From contig DEJD01000071.1 of assembly GCA_002353215.1 (NCBI GenBank), positions 22,098 to 27,608 on the forward strand: a DNA stretch of 5,511 nucleotides. The letters run 5' to 3'. Source of the DNA: Prevotellaceae bacterium UBA2757. Lineage in GTDB: Bacteria; Bacteroidota; Bacteroidia; Bacteroidales; Bacteroidaceae. The first letter of the stretch is position 1; every line of letters begins with the position of its first letter. A program made the translations under genes and the position numbers. Positions 1 to 5,511 of the stretch are shown piece after piece. Below the pieces are notes generated by a model. That model saw only the letters and a program-made list of their open reading frames with translations, was not told where the DNA came from and made no database searches.

Positions 1-32
1 AAATAAATACCATAAATTATATAATAACTACT

Positions 33-1349
33 ATGATTCACAATCCCCAGATGGAGTGCATGGACAGAGAATCCATGCGCAAACTACAGTCTGAGCGCCT
101 TATCAAGACGGTCAAAAGATGTTATGAGAATGTTCCATTCTACAAGAAAAAGATGGATCATATGGGTGTAAAACCCGAAGACATCCGCAGCATAGACGAT
201 ATTTACAAGTTGCCTTTCACCACCAAACACGACTTGCGCGACGAATATCCGTTTGGTCTGCAAGCAGTTCCACAGAGTGAGATTCGACGCATTCATGCTT
301 CTTCCGGTACTACAGGAAAACCAGTAGTAGGTACTTACACAGAGAACGACCTGAAGATGTGGGCGGAATGTGTAGCTCGTGTTTTGGCAGTAGGTGACAT
401 AGGTCCTGGCGACATTGTACAAGTAGCATACGGCTACGGACTATTCACAGGAGGATTAGGTGCCCACGACGGTGTTCTCGCACGAGGCGCTGTTCAGTTG
501 CCTATTTCTGCCGGCAACTCTGAAAAACAGATTATGCTGATGAAGGACTTTGGCACAACTGCTCTCTGCTGTACCCCATCCTATGCTTTACACTTGGCTG
601 AGGTTATAGAAAAGAGCCATGATGTCAAAGCAGAGGATTTGAAGTTGCGCGTCGGTTTCTTCGGAGCAGAGCCCTGGACTTGGGGTATTCGTCGTGAACT
701 GGAGAAGAAATTGCATATCAAAGCTATAGACATCTACGGACTTACAGAAATGTGCGGTCCTGGTGTGGGTGGCGAATGTCAGTTCCAGAACGGCACACAC
801 GTTGCTGAGGATATGTTCTATCCTGAAATCATCAATCCTGAGACACTGGAACCAGTGGCACCAGGTGAAGAAGGTGAGTTGGTATTCACATCACTGTGCA
901 AAGAAGCTATGCCAATTCTCCGCTATCGTACACGTGACCTCACACACCTCATCTACGAACCATGCGAATGTGGACGTACGACTGTACGACTTGGAAAGAT
1001 TCTTGGTAGAAGTGATGATATGCTTATCATCCGTGGTGTAAACGTATTCCCATCACAGATAGAAACTGCTCTGACAGAGTTCCCTGTATTTACTCCACAG
1101 TATTTCATTACAGTAGATCGCAAGAACAACGAAGACACTTTCGATCTCGATGTAGAATTGCGTGCTGAATACTTCTCACCAAATCCTGCTAAGCAGATGC
1201 CATTCATCAAACCACTCTACGACCGCATCGTCAGCATGGTGGGTATCAAACCAAACATCCACATCAAGGAACCAGGAAACATCGAACGTTCTACAGGAAA
1301 GGCAAAACACGTACTCGACAAGAGAACACTCCTTACTGATTGGAAATAA
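33..1349 (+). CDS. paaK: Phenylacetate-CoA ligase (AMP-forming), copy 1
   Basis: This cytoplasmic adenylate-forming enzyme of the ANL superfamily activates phenylacetate or a related arylacetate with ATP and CoA, giving the aryl-acetyl-CoA, AMP and pyrophosphate. The 438-residue length is normal for PaaK. Visible motifs are the Gly/Thr-rich ATP loop SSGTTGKP (residues 90-97), FTGGLG (about 139-144), the adenine-site motif YGLTE (235-239), the ribose-binding Asp of YRTRD (Asp302), the hinge region GRSDDM (325-330), RGVNVFP (334-340) and a C-terminal Lys in STGKAK (Lys423), the expected position of the catalytic lysine. A CECG pair sits near 311-314. The start at 33 gives the MI-NP opening typical of Bacteroidetes homologues as I recall them; later Met codons (51, 60, 75) would shorten it. 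The segment after FTGGLG reads AHDGVLARGA, unlike the AHYGAERLGA type usual in the family, so the preferred acid may differ. The gene ends at a hairpin terminator. Its promoter is not visible in the 32 AT-rich bases upstream, so it may belong to an operon beginning outside the window. Confidence 0.95.
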   Translation: MIHNPQMECMDRESMRKLQSERLIKTVKRCYENVPFYKKKMDHMGVKPEDIRSIDDIYKLPFTTKHDLRDEYPFGLQAVPQSEIRRIHASSGTTGKPVVGTYTENDLKMWAECVARVLAVGDIGPGDIVQVAYGYGLFTGGLGAHDGVLARGAVQLPISAGNSEKQIMLMKDFGTTALCCTPSYALHLAEVIEKSHDVKAEDLKLRVGFFGAEPWTWGIRRELEKKLHIKAIDIYGLTEMCGPGVGGECQFQNGTHVAEDMFYPEIINPETLEPVAPGEEGELVFTSLCKEAMPILRYRTRDLTHLIYEPCECGRTTVRLGKILGRSDDMLIIRGVNVFPSQIETALTEFPVFTPQYFITVDRKNNEDTFDLDVELRAEYFSPNPAKQMPFIKPLYDRIVSMVGIKPNIHIKEPGNIERSTGKAKHVLDKRTLLTDWK

Positions 1350-1356
1350 AATAAAT

Positions 1357-1396
1357 AAAAAACCTTCTGCGCATCACTTGTACAGAAGGTTTTTTT
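1357..1396. terminator. Bidirectional rho-independent terminator between convergent genes
   Basis: The left arm AAAAAACCTTCTG (1357-1369) pairs perfectly with CAGAAGGTTTTTT (1383-1395) around a 13-nt loop. The stem is flanked by an A tract on the left and a T tract on the right, so it can act in both directions. It lies 7 nt after the ligase stop and 12 nt beyond the 3' end of the convergent DUF486 gene, and probably serves both. Confidence 0.9.
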
Positions 1397-1408
1397 ATTT
1401 TGTATTGC

Positions 1409-1777
1409 TTATTTCAAGAACACAAGCCAGACAGCAGCAATGAGACAGACGAATGCTGCAAAGTGATTCCAATGAAGTTCTTCTCCTTGAAACATAAAGG
1501 AAGCGATAGCGGTGAACACAGTAAGCGACACTACCTCCTGAATTACCTTCAACTGAACAAGAGAGAAAGGTCCGCCATTACCGATGAAACCGATTTTATT
1601 GGCAGGAACCTGAAGTGAATACTCGAAAAAGGCGATACCCCATGAAAACACAATTACTGCAATCAGAGGCCAACTGTCACTCAGGTGCATTTGTTGGAGT
1701 TTCAGGTGACCATACCATGCGAGAGTCATGAAAATATTGCTGCCAATAAGCAGCAGGATAGTATATATTCCGTTCAT
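1409..1777 (-). CDS. DUF486 / DMT-superfamily small membrane protein
   Basis: This is a 122-residue integral membrane protein with four predicted helices at about residues 1-21, 36-55, 78-96 and 103-121. The segment FFEYSLQVPANKIGF (about 50-64), between helix 2 and helix 3, is the hallmark I associate with the DUF486 family, whose members are about 110-120 residues long and are grouped with drug/metabolite transporters. Small four-helix members of that superfamily usually act as dimers, but no substrate is established for this family and none can be read from the sequence. It is transcribed alone, convergent with the upstream ligase and divergent from the aminotransferase operon. Its start at 1777 lies 20 nt downstream of a TACCTTTG -7 element on the minus strand. 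The family call is firm; any transport function is inference. Confidence 0.9.
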   Translation of the reverse strand: MNGIYTILLLIGSNIFMTLAWYGHLKLQQMHLSDSWPLIAVIVFSWGIAFFEYSLQVPANKIGFIGNGGPFSLVQLKVIQEVVSLTVFTAIASFMFQGEELHWNHFAAFVCLIAAVWLVFLK

Positions 1778-1780
1778 AAT

Positions 1781-1795
1781 GCGTTTTTTTGACGC
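1781..1795 (-). other. Small inverted repeat in the DUF486 leader
   Basis: On the minus strand GCGT and ACGC flank a 7-nt A-rich loop, ending 3 nt before the DUF486 start codon. The 4-bp stem is weak. Because the predicted transcription start falls near or inside it, it may not form in the mRNA at all. Recorded as a visible symmetry without an assigned function. Confidence 0.3.
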
Positions 1796-1797
1796 TG

Positions 1798-1805
1798 CAA
1801 AGGTA
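1798..1805 (-). promoter_or_regulatory. Bacteroidetes-type -7 promoter element for the DUF486 gene
   Basis: On the minus strand the sequence reads TACCTTTG, an exact match to the Bacteroidetes -7 consensus TAnnTTTG, followed by CA. With the usual spacing of several bases to the start site, the leader would be only about 10-15 nt. No convincing TTTG at -33 lies 17-23 nt upstream, so the call rests on the -7 match and its position. Confidence 0.65.
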
Positions 1806-1825
1806 CGCTTTTCATTTTTATATTG

Positions 1826-1833
1826 TACCTTTG
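1826..1833 (+). promoter_or_regulatory. Bacteroidetes-type -7 promoter element for the aminotransferase operon
   Basis: TACCTTTG matches the TAnnTTTG consensus exactly and ends 35 nt before the ATG at 1869, giving a predicted 5' leader of roughly 25-30 nt with an A-rich stretch (AGAAAGAAA) just before the start. A -33 TTTG at normal spacing is lacking; the nearest TTTG (1788-1791) is 34 nt upstream. This is the best candidate promoter for the four-gene run from 1869 onward. Confidence 0.65.
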
Positions 1834-1868
1834 TGCGGAAATTAAATAACGCAGAAAGAAATATTTGT

Positions 1869-3179
1869 ATGAAAAATACTCCATTAAATTACGAAACGGT
1901 AACAAATGCCATCGAAGGGATGGGATTGGGCGACTTTTCACAAGCTACAATCAGAGATTTACAATCATTATCAAAATTATTGGAAGAAAAGACAGGACAA
2001 CAGGTAATCCACCTTGAAATGGGTGTTCCTGGTCTGAAACCATCAGACATAGCTATCGAGGCAGAGAAGAAAGCACTTGCAGAAGGTTGTGCAACTATAT
2101 ACCCTCCAAACGGAGGTATTCCACGAATCAAACAGGCAGCATCGCGTTTTGCAAAAGCCTTTATCGGAGTAGATATCGACCCACTGGGTTGCATTCCTAC
2201 TACAGGTTCTATGCAGGGCACATTTGCCACATTCACTGCTTGGCGCCATGCTATGCCGGAGAAAGACACAGTTCTTTTCATCCACCCAGGATTCCCTGTG
2301 CAAACCGCCCAGTGCGATGTAATAGGACTGAAACACATCGGTCTCGACATTCACGGCTACAGAGGTGAAGCACTGATAAAGAAACTGGATGAAATACTTT
2401 CCCAAAACAAGATATGCGGCATTGTCTATTCAAACCCTAACAACCCATCATGGGTATGCTTCAAGGATGAGGAACTGAAAGGCATTGCCGAGTTGGTAAA
2501 CAAATACGACTGTTTAGTGTTGGAAGACCTTGCATACTTCGCTATGGACTTCCGTCGCGACCTTAGTCATCCGTTCGAAGAACCATACCAGGCAACCATT
2601 GCCCATTACACAGATAATTACATCTTGGCTGTTTCCGGTTCGAAGGCATTCTCCTATGCAGGACAACGTATTGGTGTGGCATGCATAAGCAACAAACTGT
2701 ACCACAGAGTCTATCCTTCTTTGGAAAAGAACTTCGGAGTCGGAGAATATGGTAATTTCTTCTGCAATCGTCTTATGTACACCCTCTCCAGTGGAACTAC
2801 CCACAGCGTACAACACGCCATGGCAGCACTTATGGAGGCTGCATGCGACGGGAAATACAACTTCCTCAACGACGTTCGCGAATACGGCAGACGAGCTAAG
2901 TTCATGAAAGACGTACTCCTCGCCAATGGTTTCTATCTTGTTTATGACAACGACCTCGGTGCTCCGCTTGCAGACGGTTTCTATTTCACTGTTCAGTACC
3001 CAGGTATGACCGACCTGCAACTGACACGCGAACTAATGTATTATGGCATAGCCGTATTCCCACTCGACACAATGGGCAGCAATGAGCAGGGCGTTCGCAT
3101 CTGCACTTCGTTCTTCAGCAAAGAACTGGAACCATTGTTCAAAGAACGCATCGAATTGTTTAAACAGAATCACCAATGA
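1869..3179 (+). CDS. Class I/II PLP-dependent aminotransferase
   Basis: This is a 436-residue fold-type I pyridoxal-phosphate enzyme that would exchange an amino group between an amino acid and a 2-oxo acid in the cytoplasm. Visible hallmarks are the phosphate-side loop GSMQG (113-117), NPNNP (189-193), Asp220 and Tyr223 in LEDLAYF (Asp to the PLP pyridine nitrogen), the Schiff-base Lys259 in SGSKAFSYAGQRIG, and a C-terminal Arg410 in RICTSFF, the expected carboxylate-binding arginine. The N-terminal MEMGVPGL motif fits this Bacteroidetes subgroup. I chose the start at 1869 because it follows the promoter and an A-rich leader; the open frame back to 1728 would run through the promoter and into the divergent gene. 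It overlaps the next gene by 4 nt (ATGA). The substrate cannot be read from sequence. Two arylacetate-CoA ligases nearby make aromatic amino acids a reasonable guess, but only a guess. Confidence 0.93.
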   Translation: MKNTPLNYETVTNAIEGMGLGDFSQATIRDLQSLSKLLEEKTGQQVIHLEMGVPGLKPSDIAIEAEKKALAEGCATIYPPNGGIPRIKQAASRFAKAFIGVDIDPLGCIPTTGSMQGTFATFTAWRHAMPEKDTVLFIHPGFPVQTAQCDVIGLKHIGLDIHGYRGEALIKKLDEILSQNKICGIVYSNPNNPSWVCFKDEELKGIAELVNKYDCLVLEDLAYFAMDFRRDLSHPFEEPYQATIAHYTDNYILAVSGSKAFSYAGQRIGVACISNKLYHRVYPSLEKNFGVGEYGNFFCNRLMYTLSSGTTHSVQHAMAALMEAACDGKYNFLNDVREYGRRAKFMKDVLLANGFYLVYDNDLGAPLADGFYFTVQYPGMTDLQLTRELMYYGIAVFPLDTMGSNEQGVRICTSFFSKELEPLFKERIELFKQNHQ

Positions 3180-3979
3180 AAAAAGTTATTGTCATAACTG
3201 GCGCTTCGTCTGGTATAGGTCGTGCTACTGCCCGAATGATGGCAGACAAGGGACATACCGTTTACGACCTGAGCCGTTCAGACAAACCCCAGGAAGGCGT
3301 TCTGCATATCGCTTGCGACGTTACTGACCGCACATCCATCGATTCAGCCATCAAACAGATATCAGACAAAGAAGGCAGAATCGACGTATTGGTACTTTGT
3401 GCCGGTATGGGTGTGGCTGGTTCGATAGAATTCACGAAGGAAGAAGAAATGCAGCGTCAGTTCGACGTGAATGTATATGGTCCAATCCGACTTGTTCAGG
3501 CAGCCCTTCCGCTGATGCGCACTCAGCAGATGGGCGATGGCGAAAGAGGCAGAATCGTATTCGTAAGCAGTATGGCAGCTGTATTCAGCATACCATTCCA
3601 GGCAATGTATTCTGCCACGAAGGCTGCATTGAATTCTTTTGCCTTCGCACTCAAAAACGAACTGAAAGAATACAAGATAACCATTAGCAGTGTGTTGCCA
3701 GGTAATGTAAACACCGGCTTTGGTGCTGCACGCCAGACAGACCTTGCCGGCAGTGATGTATATCCTAACATGCAGGCAGCTATCGAACAGATGGAACAGG
3801 AAGAAAACCACGGCATGACATCAGAAACAGTTGCCAGGAAAGTGGTAAAAGCATGCATGAAGAAGAATCCGAGTTTGTTCTACACAAGCGACTTACTCTC
3901 AGACCTGGAATGTTTAGGCAACAGACTACTGCCTACATGGCTTGCCAACAAAGTTGTCGGAAAGATGTATAAGTGCTAA
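3176..3979 (+). CDS. Short-chain dehydrogenase/reductase (SDR) family oxidoreductase
   Basis: This 267-residue classical SDR is a cytoplasmic NAD(P)-dependent oxidoreductase with a Rossmann fold. The nucleotide loop TGASSGIG lies at residues 8-15, the DVTD adenine-contact motif at 48-51, the catalytic Asn in NVYG at 99, the catalytic Ser at 132 (VSSMAA), and Tyr145 with Lys149 in YSATK, so the active-site tetrad is complete. PGNVNTGF (about 175-182) is the usual loop after strand 6. Arg16 in the glycine motif and Arg34 after strand 2 favour NADP(H) by family analogy. One departure is LCAG (74-77), where many relatives have NNAG. The ATG overlaps the stop of the aminotransferase (ATGA), so the two are almost certainly translationally coupled. 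The substrate is unknown; reduction of the keto product made by the neighbouring aminotransferase is possible but unsupported. Confidence 0.93.
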   Translation: MKKVIVITGASSGIGRATARMMADKGHTVYDLSRSDKPQEGVLHIACDVTDRTSIDSAIKQISDKEGRIDVLVLCAGMGVAGSIEFTKEEEMQRQFDVNVYGPIRLVQAALPLMRTQQMGDGERGRIVFVSSMAAVFSIPFQAMYSATKAALNSFAFALKNELKEYKITISSVLPGNVNTGFGAARQTDLAGSDVYPNMQAAIEQMEQEENHGMTSETVARKVVKACMKKNPSLFYTSDLLSDLECLGNRLLPTWLANKVVGKMYKC

Positions 3980-3983
3980 CGCC

Positions 3984-4769
3984 ATGGAACCGCTACAGAT
4001 AACAAGCACTCAAAACCCAAGAATAAAAAACTTGGCAGTTTTACAGCAGAAGGCATCAGAACGACGCCGTCAGGGCTTGTTTGTCGTAGAGGGAATGCGC
4101 GAGATAGGACATTGTACAGCAGCAGGATTCAGCATAAAAGAATTGTACTATTGTCAGGAAATGGGCGAACTTCCCCACTCTCTTCACAGTTCAGATGAAA
4201 TAACCTGCGTAAGCAAGAATGTATATGAGAAAATTGCTTATAGAGGGAGCACGGAAGGTCTCATTGCAGTAGTAAAAGAAAAGCAGACCAGTCTGGCAGA
4301 CTTAAAACTGCAGGACAGTCCACTGATTGTAGTACTGGAAAGTGTGGAAAAGCCTGGAAACATAGGAGCCATACTGCGTAGTGCCGATGCAGCAGGAGTA
4401 GATGCAGTGATAGTGTGCGACCCGCTTACCGACTTGTACAACCCCAATATAATCCGTAGCAGCATCGGAGCATGTTTCACAAAACAATTCGTGGCATGCA
4501 CAACTGACGAATGTATCGCATTCCTGAAACAAAGAGGCATTCAGATACTCACAGCCCAACTGCAGGACTCCTCTGCCTACTACGACACCGACATGCGACG
4601 GGCTACAGCCATAGTGATGGGTACGGAAGACAAGGGGCTTACAGATAAATGGCGACAGGCAGCAGATGCTCACATCAGAATCCCCATGCTTGGACAACTC
4701 GACTCCCTGAATGTTTCCGTAAGTGCAGCCATCCTGATGTACGAAGCTGTCAGGCAACGAAAATCTTAA
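3984..4769 (+). CDS. TrmH/SpoU-family RNA 2'-O-methyltransferase
   Basis: This 261-residue SPOUT-class enzyme would transfer a methyl group from S-adenosylmethionine to a ribose 2'-OH in rRNA or tRNA. An N-terminal substrate-binding domain (about 5-100) includes NPRIKNL and the GLFVVEGMRE segment. The catalytic trefoil-knot domain follows with all three SpoU motifs: KPGNIGAILRSADAAG (123-138; the conserved Asn128 and Arg132), VMGTEDKGLT (211-220), and IPMLGQLDSLNVSVSAAI (233-250). The start at 3984 lies 4 nt after the SDR stop; an in-frame ATG at 3942 would add 14 residues overlapping the SDR gene and unlike the family's N-terminus. The length fits single-protein 23S rRNA methylases such as the RlmB/TsnR type, but the exact target nucleotide cannot be assigned. 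Its close packing behind the SDR implies shared transcription, a common pattern without a functional link. Confidence 0.93.
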   Translation: MEPLQITSTQNPRIKNLAVLQQKASERRRQGLFVVEGMREIGHCTAAGFSIKELYYCQEMGELPHSLHSSDEITCVSKNVYEKIAYRGSTEGLIAVVKEKQTSLADLKLQDSPLIVVLESVEKPGNIGAILRSADAAGVDAVIVCDPLTDLYNPNIIRSSIGACFTKQFVACTTDECIAFLKQRGIQILTAQLQDSSAYYDTDMRRATAIVMGTEDKGLTDKWRQAADAHIRIPMLGQLDSLNVSVSAAILMYEAVRQRKS

Positions 4770-4794
4770 CGATAACGATAACGAAAACGAAAAC
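4768..4794 (+). repeat. Hexanucleotide tandem repeat at the methyltransferase stop and downstream spacer
   Basis: AACGAT occurs twice (4768-4779), then AACGAA twice (4780-4791), followed by a partial AAC. The first unit includes the last two bases of the methyltransferase stop codon. The array fills most of the 41-nt gap before the second ligase. It contains no hairpin or promoter consensus. Confidence 0.85.
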
Positions 4795-4810
4795 TAAAAA
4801 ATATAAAACA

Positions 4811-5511
4811 ATGGACGACAAATCACCTTACTTGCATCCCGAATTCGAGACGCTATCGAAAGAAGACATCAAGAAACTTCAGTTAGAGCGTCTGCAAGCT
4901 ACAGTTAAGCACTGTATGAATTCACCTTTCTACAAAAAACGTTTTGAAGAATGTGGACTGAAGCCAGAGGACATCCAGACCCTGGACGACATTCGCAAAA
5001 TCCCATTCACAACCAAGCAGGACCTGCGCGACACCTATCCGTTTGGAATCGCCAGTGTGCCATTGCGCCAGTGTGTTCGTCTGCACTCCAGCTCCGGAAC
5101 TACAGGCAACCCAACAGTAATCCTGCACACACAGAAAGACCTTGACGAATGGGCAAACCAAGTAGCACGCAACCTCTGGATGGTGGGTCTGCGTCCCGAC
5201 GACGTATTCCAGAACTCCTCCGGGTACGGTATGTTCACAGGCGGATTAGGTTTCCAGTACGGAGCAGAGAAATTAGGAATGCTCACAGTTCCAGCTGCAG
5301 CAGGAAACTCTCTGCGCCAGATTAAATTTATCAAAGACTTCGGCACAACAGCCATTCACGCCGTACCAAGTTACGTAACCCGTCTATACGAAGTAATGCA
5401 GGAGCAGGGAGTAGATCCTCGTCGCGACACAAAACTGAAAGTGCTGGCTATCGGTGCCGAACCACATAGCGAAGAACAGCGAAAGAGAATTGAGAACATG
5501 ATGGGTGTAAA
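4811..5511 (+). CDS. paaK: Phenylacetate-CoA ligase (AMP-forming), copy 2, 3' end beyond window
   Basis: The frame is open from the ATG at 4811 to the window edge and encodes the first 233 residues of an expected 430 or so. It is clearly paralogous to the ligase at 33-1349: about 55 of 94 aligned residues match by hand count across the N-terminal region, including KPEDI, DDI, PFTTK, DLRD and YPFG. The ATP-loop motif is SSSGTTGNPT (93-102), followed by GYGMFTGGLG, the family-typical YGAEKLG, AGNSLRQ, FGTTAIHAVPSY and IGAEPHSE near the truncation. The YGLTE, hinge and C-terminal catalytic Lys regions lie outside the window, so completeness cannot be judged. The A-rich leader has no Shine-Dalgarno sequence and no TAnnTTTG element in the 41-nt gap, suggesting read-through from the aminotransferase operon. 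It should activate an arylacetate to its CoA ester, possibly a different one from copy 1. Confidence 0.93.
   Translation, partial: MDDKSPYLHPEFETLSKEDIKKLQLERLQATVKHCMNSPFYKKRFEECGLKPEDIQTLDDIRKIPFTTKQDLRDTYPFGIASVPLRQCVRLHSSSGTTGNPTVILHTQKDLDEWANQVARNLWMVGLRPDDVFQNSSGYGMFTGGLGFQYGAEKLGMLTVPAAAGNSLRQIKFIKDFGTTAIHAVPSYVTRLYEVMQEQGVDPRRDTKLKVLAIGAEPHSEEQRKRIENMMGV

Larger units (their letters stand above)
1798..1833. repeat. Inverted repeat formed by two divergent -7 elements
   Basis: CAAAGGTAC (1798-1806) and GTACCTTTG (1825-1833) are perfect 9-bp inverted copies separated by an 18-nt AT-rich spacer. Each arm contains an outward-facing TACCTTTG. The symmetry may come only from two back-to-back promoters, or the arms may also act as an operator. 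The two polymerase footprints would overlap. Confidence 0.8.

Noticed and set aside
1..32. Possible promoter upstream of ligase copy 1
   Set aside because: The stretch is AT-rich but has no TAnnTTTG element, and too little sequence is visible to judge.
1728..1868. Upstream extension of the aminotransferase frame to an ATG at 1728
   Set aside because: It would cover the divergent promoter region and the first 50 nt of the oppositely oriented DUF486 gene, and the extra residues do not resemble an aminotransferase N-terminus. ATG 1869 fits the promoter and the family.
2514..3020. 168-residue open frame on the minus strand inside the aminotransferase gene
   Set aside because: It is antisense to conserved catalytic sequence and shows no recognisable domain, so it is a shadow of the real gene. 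The same applies to the antisense frames at 1889-2350, 2043-2405, 3362-3811, 4302-4757 and 5035-5355.
3942..3983. Earlier start for the RNA methyltransferase at 3942
   Set aside because: It would overlap the SDR gene by 38 nt and add 14 residues not expected in the family; ATG 3984 sits directly after the SDR stop.
5108..5110. Asn100 in GTTGNP of ligase copy 2, where copy 1 has Lys (GTTGKP), as a sign of inactivation
   Set aside because: This position is the variable residue in the TTGxP loop of adenylate-forming enzymes, so the change does not imply loss of activity.

Overview
The window looks like a chromosomal segment of a member of the Bacteroidetes, most likely a gut or rumen Bacteroides/Prevotella-type organism. 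Three things point there. Start codons are preceded by A-rich leaders instead of strong Shine-Dalgarno sequences. The one clear intergenic regulatory region carries TACCTTTG, matching the Bacteroidetes primary-sigma -7 consensus TAnnTTTG. The gene set and protein style (phenylacetate-CoA ligase starting MIHNPQ, a DUF486 protein, a class I/II aminotransferase) also fit that phylum. The genus is inferred and not proven. No mobile element, rRNA/tRNA gene or CRISPR array was seen, and codon and base usage look even by eye.

Layout: (1) 33-1349 (+) is a complete AMP-forming phenylacetate-CoA ligase, ending at a bidirectional hairpin terminator (1357-1396). (2) 1409-1777 (-) is a small DUF486/DMT-type four-helix membrane protein, convergent with the ligase. 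(3) 1778-1868 is a divergent control region with two outward-facing -7 elements forming an inverted repeat. (4) 1869-4769 (+) is a tightly packed run of three genes: a class I/II PLP aminotransferase, an SDR oxidoreductase (ATGA overlap) and a TrmH/SpoU-family RNA methyltransferase (4-nt gap). (5) After 41 nt containing a hexanucleotide tandem repeat, a second, paralogous phenylacetate-CoA ligase starts at 4811 and runs off the end of the window.

How the genes may work together: two arylacetate-CoA ligases bracket an aminotransferase. In anaerobic Bacteroidetes, arylacetate activation, reductive carboxylation by indolepyruvate/2-oxoacid:ferredoxin oxidoreductase and transamination can turn phenylacetate or indoleacetate into phenylalanine or tryptophan, and the reverse direction catabolises these amino acids. 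The ligases and an aminotransferase are visible here. The oxidoreductase (iorAB) is not in the window, so the pathway is a hypothesis that the flanking sequence could settle. The SDR and RNA methyltransferase have no obvious role in it and may simply share the transcript.
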